Shown here: positions 22,746 through 32,789 of the stretch, one piece after another
Layout: each line of letters begins with the position of its first letter
Numbering within the stretch: position 1 is the first letter of the stretch
Assembly: GCA_947396885.1 (NCBI GenBank)
Contig: OX377202.1
Coordinates: 23,808,001-23,872,000 of the forward strand
DNA: 64,000 bases
Source: Heligmosomoides polygyrus polygyrus
Lineage: Eukaryota; Nematoda; Chromadorea; Rhabditida; Heligmosomidae
Direction of reading: 5' to 3'
Program-made: the position numbers and the translations under genes
The notes under the pieces: model-generated
What the model was told of the DNA's origin: nothing
What the model saw: only the letters and a program-made list of their open reading frames with translations
The model's database searches: none

Positions 22746-23343
22746 TATATTGTAGCAGATGCAAATGCCAATGCCAAATTTCGGCAATAAAGCGTTTGTT
22801 GCTACCATTGCTTTATTTTCCTTCAAAATCAATCAGATTTAAATTCCATGCTTATAAAATTCTACAATTCAAGCTGGTGCGGCCCATCAATTTCGAAGAG
22901 CATGAAGGCGTTTTACATATATAATAATTTCTGGTCCGCCGTAGAATGAAGAGTGTAGGCCTACTGAGTCTACGTGTATGCCGCCTTATCTCCCGTCAAA
23001 AAGGATTCTAGTGTTGAATGATCAGCGCCCATCTGGGGCATAGGGATAACCTTACAAGGCACAAGTTGTCGCAGTGTGACTGAAGAATTACAGGTACTGA
23101 AAGACTGAGATCATGCTGCCATTTTTTCACAAATCCCTTGTCGCTGATGAGCCCGCGATTTTCAAACATCAACATCCTAGTTGATTCTGTGCATGTCATT
23201 ACATAGCGAGATGTATTCTTATTTTTATTTATTTCATTCTCATATCATATCTGCCCGTACATCTTTGACAAAAGTTTCTTCGAAACCTTCAATATATTTA
23301 CATTAGTCTCCTGTGCTGGGGTTCAAGGTCCCTAGGTACGGTT

Positions 23344-23862
23344 TTAGAGGTGCACCGAGGCCACTCTGTGGCGGAGAGTCGTTGGATACACCGCCCTCAG
23401 GAAGGGGCGGGGTGAGGGGCGCGCTGAGGACAAGATGTCCGGGTCCCTACCTTCACATGGAGGCATCACATTTCTAATCACTCCCCTTGGCCCTGCAGCT
23501 CTATCCTGAACTGATTTCGTTCTTGAGACAAGAGTCAGGATCTTGTCCACCATATTTGGAGGAAAAGAGTTTTCAGCTGCAACGCCAAGGCTTTCTTCAG
23601 GTCCCGCGACATTGCTCAGTACTAAGGCATCGTCCGCATTTTCCGACAAGGACACAGCAACATCTTGGCGAGATATGTCATGACAACAGCGCCACCATCC
23701 ACTAGCAAGTTCTTCAACACAAGGAGAATTGTTGTTTGATCCTTGGGAAGAGAGGACGGTGAGCCGGCTTAAGATAATAGAATTAGTTACAAATCGATAT
23801 GCAAAATTATTCAAAATCTCACAGCTCTTTAACAGTTTGAAATTCAAAGCCACAAAAATCAA
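23344..23862 (-). CDS. Unrecognised 172-codon ORF in a GC-richer block
   Basis: A single minus-strand frame. The segment from about 23700 to 23345 looks more protein-like (for example VDKILTLVSRTKSVQDRAAG) than the AT-rich N-terminal 45 codons, which may be chance extension. The end is Arg/Pro-rich. No family was recognised. It may be a mobile-element fragment or a decayed host exon. Confidence 0.25.
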   Translation of the reverse strand: MIFVALNFKLLKSCEILNNFAYRFVTNSIILSRLTVLSSQGSNNNSPCVEELASGWWRCCHDISRQDVAVSLSENADDALVLSNVAGPEESLGVAAENSFPPNMVDKILTLVSRTKSVQDRAAGPRGVIRNVMPPCEGRDPDILSSARPSPRPFLRAVYPTTLRHRVASVHL

Positions 23863-24826
23863 ATAGAATTAGATAGAATAAGTTGCATAACTGTATCTAA
23901 ATTTCCTCAACAACATGAACTCAATATCACAACGATCACAAGCGAAAGACAACAACGAGAACAACGACAACCACAACCTTAAACATGCTTTGTTTCGCCT
24001 CTACCTTCATACAAAACATGTTTAAAATTAGTTACCCCGAGGCTCTTCAGTGAAGAGGGTAACTAATTAACTTAGTTGTTAGTACATTACAACCAGCCTT
24101 CAATGTAGAACTGACTGCAATCACCCATAGTCTTTAGGTTAGGCGAAAATTGGAAGAATCTAGAGAAGAGCGACGTTCTCCTTTTCTCAACTGCCTCCGT
24201 AACCGAACCGGCTGGAAAATGACTTCAGAGTTCCCCGAGATGCGCTTCCCAATCGTCTTCTATCAGCTGTTAGGTTTTTGGACGACATCACGCCAATTAA
24301 CGACGGTTTCGCGCAGCTAACTTGTCCAAATAGGGCGGCGTGGGCAGGGCGGGAAGTGGGCACGGTGTACCGAACGACTGCCCCCCCCCCCTCCCCGTAC
24401 AATAGCGAATACTGTACGTCCTAATGGTAGTAAATGGACTCGTGGTCTTGAACCCTCTCCTGCGGATCGACGTCCTTGTCCATGTAGAAAATAAATGATG
24501 GAATAGCCCACAGATAGCGTAGAACATTACTGTGTGTAAAAAGGTACACCTCAAGCAATTTAAAACAGCAAAAGTAGATCATCTTCAAGACCTATATGAC
24601 TACAAGTGCTCTGTCACGCCTATCGGCGTGCCTCGCACTTGCGCGCTTCGCGCGATGTTGCAGTATCACTAAGCTGAGGACAATCATATCAAGCTAGCTG
24701 CTCTACTTGCACATCTTTTTTCCCTACCTAGGAGTACAAAAGGCTCGCAGTACGTACAGTGTATAGTTTGGGGCGACCTATCGGTTCCTCACTACTGGTC
24801 CTCCTTAGTGAAACGGTCCCCCGATA
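23863..24826. other. No gene recognised
   Basis: Contains a C-rich homopolymer at about 24380 and a short GC-rich hairpin-like patch near 24615-24655. Confidence 0.4.
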
Positions 24827-25718
24827 TTAGTTTTTTCCTCATGGACCGTCAATATTCTACTTCTTTCAATATAGCACACGTATGAAAAAAATAAAAAAAA
24901 TAAACATACTTGTACGAGGCTCATTTAAAGGTGGGCAACACGGTCGGCCACTATTTCCTAGACATTTATTTTTGTCTTTTAACAACCTGAAGTCATGTCA
25001 AAATGCGAGGGCACCGATTCCGTGTACCTATCATTGCCGCAATCTACGATGCTCACGATCAGTTGCTATCACCCGGACGGGGTAGGTTGCCTTCACAAAA
25101 AGCGGTTAGCATCACAACAACAATAACAACGTAATGACCAGCTGGATAGTGACAGTCACGGGTGGCGCGGTCATTGTTCGATCGAGTTCGTAATACAGTT
25201 TTAGGAACCACCAAGTTTACTACGACTTCAACTAGACCTTCTACCCTAAACCATGCATATATGCCAACGGTGAAGCTTAGAAACCGAGTAGCAAAAAGGA
25301 AAATCGTTTATCGTTGACAGTTGAAAATAGTAATGATGGTCACCGCCTTCCTAGGCATATTGGTTAACTGCAGCGACAGCAAAATGTTCTGCACGTAATT
25401 GATGAGGTCGTTTCTGACCAGGGAAGGGTTTAAACCTCGCATGGAACTTCGAAAGAGGACCTAGGTAGCTGGATGGAGCCAACGGTCCAGATAGCAAATG
25501 TGAAGGTTAATACTGCAGAATGCAATTCATGAACGAGTTCTCAGCTGTAAAAGTTTATCGTGTCGACTGCTCACTGGCTGCGTGAAAGTTTGTTGAATTG
25601 TTTATCTCCGCATCCAAATCGCCTCAATCGGCGCTTCATGCGCCCGACTTCCTTCAAATTGTGATTAAATTTTCAGCAAAAGAGCCATCCAACTGTCGAC
25701 GCTGTAAAATTTAACAGA

Positions 25719-25867
25719 GGCCGAATTCGTCAACATTTGGGGGGGGGTATAAGGAGTGGAGATAAGATAAGAGTCAGGTAGAGATAAGGTAAGAGTCAGA
25801 GATGCAGGCTTCATAGTAGGTATCTCTACCCCTATACCCGCTGGCTAGCGTTAATGAATCCGGCTCC
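25719..25867 (+). mobile_element. MITE of the GGCCGAATTCATCAAC family, copy 2 (CAG target)
   Basis: It begins AGGCCGAATTCGTCAACA and ends GTTAATGAATCCGGCTC, an imperfect terminal inverted repeat. CAG lies on both sides (25716-25718 and about 25868-25870). The corresponding site in the other duplication copy (about 59020) lacks it. The interior has tandem-like GATAAGAGTCAGGTAGA blocks. It is non-coding. Confidence 0.8.
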
Positions 25868-26439
25868 AGGTCAAGACTTGTTCAGAATGTGCATTTTGCA
25901 GTTTTAACCTACATTTTTGTAACTAGCAGTGCAGACTTCATCCTGATATCTAGGTCTCTTTCCAAAATTCCATGTGAGGTTGAAAGCCCTTCCTCGTGAA
26001 AGGTGTCAATGAGATCCTAGTACAGATTTCTTTAGTTGATTTGAAAACAGGAGTTGTTTTAGAATTGTCTGACAGCTTACGTTTTTAGTTAAGTGGCGAC
26101 TGCGAGATGTCTTCAAAGTCATGATTCACTAGCACGGATTGCGTGAACTAAATATATTCCACTCATTACTCCACTATTCAAGCATCGACACAGCTGCGGA
26201 GACTAACATATAGACTCAAAAAAAAATTCAGTTGTACTGTTCACTGATGGACATTCAATCACATATAATTAATACAAGCAGGAGAAAGGTACTATAGCTA
26301 CCCATACACATATTATGGTCGAGTTTCCCTAGTTTCTATAAATACGTCAGTTTCTTAAATCAATCCGTGTCCTTTGAATTCACGCAAAAAAACACTACTA
26401 CAACAAGATGGAAGAAAAAAGAAGAACAGAGGATGACCA

Positions 26440-26692
26440 TGAATTCCTTCGGAGATGCGGAATGCCGTGGAGACCATTTGAATGCTTGTTTAGCCTATAC
26501 CACAAACGTAGTGGCCAGCTAATGGACAAATCAGTGTCCTTTCCCATTAGGAAGGTGTTTGCCGAAGTCACCAGCATCAGAGGAATGGGAAGCCTTGTTT
26601 ACCTACACGGCATCAGAACCATGGATCGACTCAAATTGCTGCAGTGCTCACCTCAACCGACTGCTCTTCATGCGTCCGATAGATAAGTCTTT
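26440..26692 (-). repeat. tRNA-derived SINE family 1, old copy shared by both duplicates
   Basis: Body blocks AGTGGCCAGCTAATGGACAA and GAGGAATGGGAAGCCTTGTT are followed by a head remnant ending TGCGTCCGATAG. It is present at the matching place in copy B (59605-59862), so it predates the duplication. Confidence 0.6.
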
Positions 26693-26867
26693 CACTTCGT
26701 CAATCTGGGCGTATCTTAGCTTAGTACGGGTGATGAATCGAACGCGATAAAACTTTCAGTTAGAGCGAACTGCACAAGTTATTAACGTCCTACGCACTTT
26801 TTTAGGAGACTCCGGTCAATGACCTATTCTACTTAATTCTCCTTTCTGCCTATCTGCGGCCGGATTC

Positions 26868-27014
26868 ATCAACGCTAACCCGCGGGTATAGGAGGTAGAG
26901 ATACCCACTATGAAGCCTGCGTCTCTGACTCTTAGCTCCACCTGACTCTTATCTTACCTCCACTTCTTACACTCCGCATACCCACGGACTTAATTGTTGA
27001 TGAGTTCGGCCTCT
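26868..27014 (-). mobile_element. MITE of the GGCCGAATTCATCAAC family, copy 3 (CTG target)
   Basis: It begins CGGCCGGATTCATCAACGCT and ends TTGTTGATGAGTTCGGCCT, with CTG on both sides. The other duplication copy reads straight through (CATATCTGGAAATAAAATTT near 60010). The interior matches the 6353 copy (GCCTGCGTCTCTGACTCTTA). It is non-coding. Confidence 0.85.
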
Positions 27015-28434
27015 GAAAATTTGATATGATATTGCCCGACCATGAGGACATCATGGGCAGCCTTCCTTATCAATAAATTCCCGACAGGGAAAGGTGCATA
27101 TCCCTGAGCTGGGAACTGCAACATCGAATTTTCGGGGAGAAAAGGTCAGCACACCAGTAGGGGTGGAATCATCGCCCAAGAAAGGTTTCATTTTTTATGC
27201 TACATCATACACCATTGGCTAACGAAGTTATATTGATCTGAGACGTGAAACAAGTCTTATCGGCGGCATGTTTACACACATCAGAGAAGAGTGACGACAG
27301 CAGCACCGTCATCTTGTAGTTGAATAACAGAATTGTTTCTCAAATAAACTTAGTCAAGGAGTGTCATTTTCTTCTGGTATTCGAGAACATGAGCCATGCA
27401 ATTCAACCAGGCAGTCACAGTGTAGCGAGCACTAACTCTGATTCAGTTCTCAGTAACTAGACCTTCACGATGCCTGAATGCAACAAAGCCAAGGATTCTA
27501 AGCGCACAACGTTCCCTGGTCGACTTCGTGAGAGTTCTCCCAATGAAATCGCATTTAGTGAAGAATTCTGTTTGGAAAATAGCATTAAACACGATGGCAC
27601 AATGACACCAGCGTCAAAGGAATGACATCATCGCGATGCTTGTTTTCGACACCCTGTTCACCGTATTCTGATTGAGCTCCTCTCACATCACAATGCAATG
27701 TGTTCTTTAATGTCGCATATTTTACACCGGTTGGGTGCTTTCAAATAATACCTCTTCGGACGGGAACTTCTTAGGGGCCGTGGTGAAGGCGGTTTTCGAG
27801 CCTTGTCGTGAATTCCAACTTTCATCACATGCCATTCGTTTCCAAATAAAGTACATAATAGCAAACCACTTCTTGCTGCCACGCCATTTATCTCAGTCGG
27901 CACACTGGTCAACCAATAACTTACTGTTCGCCTCAAACTAGGGTAATAAAACCGAATCATGGCACATTAATCAATTCACATCAATCAACCATCGATTAAC
28001 TCCCAATGTACAATTTTCACTTCTACATTTTCTCTTAGGCTGGGCACTTTTCATTCTAAATAGTCAATTTTTGTTCTGAACTGAGTATTTTTAATATGAA
28101 ATCGAACATCTTCAGAAACCTTCAGAAATAAAATAGATTTTTTATTTTTATTCATAATAATGTTTTATTTTCATTCCCATGTCTGACGTATCTAAGCTTT
28201 AAATGAAAGCTGTCTAAAAGTATTTGAATTACCCTTTTCCCAAAGTAAATTTTTTGATGAATTTTACATTTGTACGTTATTAAGAAAAAAATAGCCACTC
28301 CGTTTGAATAAACTCAAAATTCTCACCATTTTTCTTCAAGTAGTGTTTTAGGTTCACCGTGAGATGCACTGAATTTGCTGAGTATTATGTATAAGAAGAG
28401 GGATTTCACCGGCTCCATGCATTGTATGGTTGTG

Positions 28435-28595
28435 TTCTCGAAATTTTTCGAATATTCGAATGGCTTCGAATAACAAATTTCGAATATTCGAGTTCGAATA
28501 TATTCGAAAGACGCGATTTTTTTAAATATTCGAATTGACTATTCACTTTCAAATGGAAATCACTCGAATGCCTATTCGAATAGGTCATTCGAGCA
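28435..28595. repeat. Cluster of TTCGAA / CGAATATTCG palindromes, copy A
   Basis: About a dozen TTCGAA-type palindromic motifs lie in 160 bases and could fold back on themselves. The cluster is kept in copy B at 61425-61580. It may be a degenerate foldback element, and there is no coding sequence. Confidence 0.6.
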
Positions 28596-30750
28596 GAACT
28601 ATAAATGCATGGCGTTTCCATTTTGAATGGTAGTGTAATTGCAATTGTTTAGGTGCTATAAATATATACGAAAAATACACAAAAATTTACAAAAGTACGT
28701 AACTATTCCTCAGTTCATAACTTCAGGTAGACAGCATTTGCACTAACAATTAAAAAAAAAACATTGCCATGACCTGCACAAGTGCACAGAGCAATTTTTT
28801 CACGCGAAAAATTCGTTATGCCGCAACACTGTTGAGGCATCTGACATTGTTTCTGTCGAAGAAATAGAAATTCTATGTTATTTCAAGAAAGTGTTTACTT
28901 TTTCGGTAGATGTTACGAATTCGCACAGGCGGGAACGTGCCAGCCAATCAGATCGCATCGAATAGGCGTTCCATTCAGAGAGGGCGTGTGCGATAGGTAA
29001 TCGGATTATCTGGCTTGGATACAGTCGATGCCGTGCTTGGTTATGATTGGATGGCGCGTTCCCACCATCCAATGTTGCGCGCCTTCGCGACATGTACCCA
29101 TTCTTCTTCAGCAACGCTGTATACGAGTTCTCCTCATAAATTTCCTCACAGCAAAAGATTATCCAGCCTTCGTTATGAGGTGTCTATTTTGACTCAGGCT
29201 GACTGACTAATTTTGGCTTTGACTCAACTTATACTGACATTTTTTAAACACCCAATCATTTTAAAAGTGTCTGGCTTAAAATGAAATGTGTCGGTTTAAA
29301 GAGAAAGTCGTACATAGAGTGCAACGGAAAATAATCGAAAGGCACACAAAGATGAAGACGTTGAAGAACAATGGATGAGCGGAGATTGAGGGAAGCCGCT
29401 CCGAGTCATTTTTGAGTTTTTAAGCCGGTATGCTGATACTTCTTCTACCATATCGCCGAAATTCTATGAAAGCATCCATGCTTACCTGATCACGTACAAA
29501 CCATGACCACCATACGTCTCCTCTTACTACGAATAGTCAGAAATGATTCGTTAGATAGCAATGAATGATCATGACGCAGCTAGCACTGCGTGCACATACG
29601 AAATCTGCAGGAATCGATTTTCAAAGTTCAATTGCGCATCCAAGCCAGTCATGCGATCACGTCATGCCAGCAGAGTTAACAAGCGGAACCAGAACATGCT
29701 GTAGAACTTTCTTCTTTGCTCCTTAATGAGGGGTTGAAATGGATTTCTAGCAAACGGCTTCATGCGAAAGTGGTTCATTTTCTGGTTTTATTAGTAACCA
29801 TTACATGTTTCATGTTTTTTTAATTAGGCTCGAAATTAATTTTTAAAGATGTTTCAAAGATCAGAGTTATGAAGCAGGCTCAGCTGCCTTCCTTAGAACG
29901 TCGGTCAAGATGACCGCTCTTTCTAAACCACGTTGAGCGTTCTCCGAAGGTTAGTCGCGATACGTCACTGACCTTTGCAGGCCAAATTCCAGCGTGGACG
30001 AGGCGACGATTTTTCTGCATCGTTGACGACGATCAAGATGAAGAGCTAATTGACGCCACGCGCAATTAGCATTTCGATGGCTGGTGGAACCCACTCTATT
30101 AGTCGCTCTAAAGTTTCACTCGCGCTCCGGAAATGTCTGTCATGGACCAAGGGAATCTAGAAATTTCTGCACTCTTTTGGGTTGAGGAAGAATTGCTGCT
30201 AACAACTTCTATGATGCTTCCTCACGAGGTGGCACTGAAGCATAGGTTCTCGCCGACTGCGAATGCTGCTTTCAAATAGACGTAGTCTCGCTCAAGGTTA
30301 AGGATGAGGTGGCGACAGATCACAAGAACAGCGGACCCTGCGACTGCGCGGGACTAAACGCTCAGGAAAAGAAGAAGAAGGTATCGCATATTCCTTCTCA
30401 TTATTCTACTTTAACCTAGAACGCTAGCCGATGTCCTACGAATGTCATTTCATACCGTTTCTGACTGCGTTGTTCTTCACATGGATTTGAACCATGTAAT
30501 AAATAATAAAAATCAACCAAGTGAAAAACACAGATGTATGCGTGAAGGATCTCTTTTTTGTATTGCACTAAAATTTATGCTTTCTCGTACTTTGGAATGA
30601 GCCTAAATAGTTATTTTTTGGAAAAAAAAACTATAGCATTTCACTGTGTTCATCTTTCCGTGAAAGGCGAATTATAAACTTTCATAGGAACCATCGTGAA
30701 TTTTTCAAATAGAGAATTCGTTAAAGCGATCTTACGCAGTGTCGAATTAA

Positions 30751-31195
30751 ATCTGCAGAACTCCCGTTTCGATCTGGAAGGTGTTCATCTGGATTTCAGA
30801 AGTGTCCAATTTGATATTAAAATTTTAATGTTTCGATGCTTCCAATTCGATTCCATTCCATTCCTAAATTTGTCTGAGATCTCCTGTTGCTGCCCCATTC
30901 TGAGTGTTCAGGAGATGGATGCTGGCGCATGCGATAGGAATCACCATTAAATAGAAAAGGGCACATTGCTACGAGCAGGGGCTTCCTTCCTTCAAGCTGA
31001 AGCGCCCCCTATTTGATCCTATGGCCAGTTGTTTTGAAGAACAATACCTTTTTATGACGCTTTTTCGAAGATATCCGTTCATACATTGTTAGACTTAAAA
31101 CAGCAACTGCACTGTAGATGAATCTTCCATGCAAATTCTAAAAACAATCCGAAAAAGTCTGTCTGTAGAGTTGCTGAGCTCTTCACGAGGTTGGT
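30751..31195. other. No gene recognised
   Basis: Sequence beyond the part of the duplication visible in copy B. No motif was seen. Confidence 0.4.
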
Positions 31196-31815
31196 AAACG
31201 GCTTTATTGGTGGCTAACGTTTCGGCTGGATCGCCTTCTTCAGAGCCTGAAAGGGTCAAGTCAATTAGGAGTTACCCCACCAAACATCTCTTCAACCTTA
31301 CAAAATTCAATGTCAAATTTTTGGAAGCCTGAACAAAGGAGAGAATCCGAGTATCGTACCTCACCACAGTTCACTGAAGGACCAAAGGAAGCCGCACAAG
31401 GTAAGATGGGGTACGGGACAGCAGCTACCCCAGGTTAGAATGCGAGACTGAGGTAGGGCTTGAGTTCGCGCGTTATATACAGGCATACCCCTTTCCGGTT
31501 GACCTTGGGACCCCTGGAGTAGATCCAGAACGCCTCAAGGGCTTTGCGCGCCGACGTTTTGAACCTCGTGTCCCAGTATCCTCACCTCAACTGCAAAATC
31601 CTCCCCTCCATGAGAATTGATCCTGTGGTAGCCTAGGGCAGTGGATGCCCTAAGCTTCTCCTTGCCATCCAGATGCTCCTTTATCCTCACGTGCAGAGGA
31701 CGGCCAGTTTCGCCGATGTACTCCTCGCCACAAGCTTGACAGGAGATCAGGTAGACTACACCCGATACGGTGCAGTCACCTTCCTTTTTCCCTGGGACAC
31801 AATTAGGGGTCCACA
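31196..31815 (-). mobile_element. Second Penelope-like element, GIY-YIG 3' fragment
   Basis: Minus-strand translation from 31815 gives a Cys-containing linker followed by VVYLISCQACGEEYIGETGR and PLHVRIKEHLDGKEKL. Shortly after comes the complement of the ALEAFWIYSRG segment, with a frame change between. These are the GIY-YIG nuclease blocks of a Penelope-like element. The protein differs clearly from the one at 1.2-3.4 kb, so it belongs to a distinct lineage. No reverse transcriptase remains upstream. The 3' untranslated part has a GAAAC motif and a CTGAAGA motif flanking a GGC/GCC stem (31219-31243, minus strand). Confidence 0.85.
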
Positions 31816-32111
31816 GGTTCCGAAAAAGAAATATAACATATGAGAAAGGAAAAAAATTCGCTAAATTTTTAAAAATTCCGTTAATTCGTTAAGCCAGGCG
31901 GAAAACAAAAAATGCAGTTAATTATTTAAAATCGGAAAATAGTTCACCGTTAGGTGTGCATCCTTCATGACAGAACAAACTATCCTTATATGAATATTGA
32001 GGAAGTGACAAGTGGACAGACAACAAGAATGTCAAAGAAGCCTTCAAAGAAAAATCATTTCGACCTTCTTGCGAAGAAAAAAAACGCGTGACTTGCATAA
32101 AGGTCGACGCA
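31816..32111. other. No gene recognised
   Basis: AT-rich, with no recognisable content. Confidence 0.4.
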
Positions 32112-32250
32112 CTTGGATGAAAGCTTCCGGATTCCAAGTTCCGAGCTTCGTCGACGTCAGAAGATCAGAGACACTGTCGGATAAGTGAAGTCATCGAAAA
32201 TTAGATGAGCCGGCCACATAATGCGCTTCGCGTACACCACCACAAATATG
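32112..32250 (+). pseudogene. RTE-B LINE ORF fragment
   Basis: The plus frame reads SSELRRRQKIRDTVG, stop, KSSKIR, stop, AGHIMRFA. This matches the segment LRRRLKIRDAVALAKSSKIR followed by WAGHIMRF that is encoded on the minus strand at 49.4-49.5 kb. It is a short dead piece of the RTE-B C-terminal region. Confidence 0.65.
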
Positions 32251-32269
32251 CCACGATTAAACCGTGCTC

Positions 32270-32685
32270 TTTAACAAGTCAGAATTTGATTAAAGCAATT
32301 TTATAACAACAACAGTAATAAAAATAATAAAAACAAAAGCACCGTATGGAGTGCGGACGAGGAGGAGGGTTCTTTGAGTGCCGGAGGGGTCAACTTGAGG
32401 CGCCGGAAGCGTCGAGAGCGTCGAGCCCAAGAACGACGGGGAGTGTTGCATCCGTCCTTTATGTGCCCATTTTATTATCATATCGGAGGTCAGATTGCTT
32501 TGATCTCCGATGCACCTGGTGGCTGCCGTTGTAGCTCCATTTCTCTATTCTTTTCTTTTTGCACCTCTCAATACTCTCACTCCTAACCCCTCCTATAAGG
32601 TATCCGTGGCAGTTGTACTGAAAGTATGGCGCCACTCCATAGTAAAAACAAAAACAACCAATATAATCGTCGAGCATGGAAGTGA
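32270..32685 (-). repeat. Dispersed repeat with AAC/ATA-rich end, copy 1
   Basis: Shares with 40305-40690 the order CAGAATTTGATTAAA, an A-rich (AAC)n/(AATA)n stretch, a GGAGGAGG block, GGGGAGTGTTGCATCCG and CCCATTTTA. Minus-strand frames of both copies give similar peptides (TDATLPVVLGLDALD here, ADATLPVFLGLDAID in the other), so the parent may have been coding. Family unknown. Confidence 0.6.
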
Positions 32686-32789
32686 GAGATCTAGCTCAAC
32701 AAGCCTATCTGAGCTCTCTGTTCATCCCTGAAACCCCTGAAACGCGCAGCCGCTCTATCCTATGGCTCTTATTACCGTGAACTGAACTC

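Larger units (their letters stand above)
21628..23251. repeat. Dispersed repeat, copy 2, carrying a mariner insertion
   Basis: This is the second copy of the 18558-19277 repeat, interrupted at 21851-22745. Similarity starts at the very edge of the gap, so the repeat probably extends into it. The last shared bases are near TTTCATTCTCATATCATATC. Confidence 0.85.
24827..30750. repeat. Segmental duplication, copy A (about 5.9 kb)
   Basis: It starts at TTAGTTTTTTCCTCATGGAC and stays collinear with 57711-64000 to the window's end, in the same orientation. Differences are substitutions and a few large indels. Copy A alone has the MITEs at 25719 and 26868. Copy B alone has the SINE at 62202, a C16 run at 62053 and most of the SINE region at 58490-58965. 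No long ORF is conserved between copies, so the unit is non-coding or long dead. Copy A may extend beyond 30750, because copy B is cut by the window edge. Confidence 0.9.

Noticed and set aside
28435..28595. CRISPR array
   Set aside because: Motifs are short palindromes at irregular spacing, with no unique spacers of constant length.
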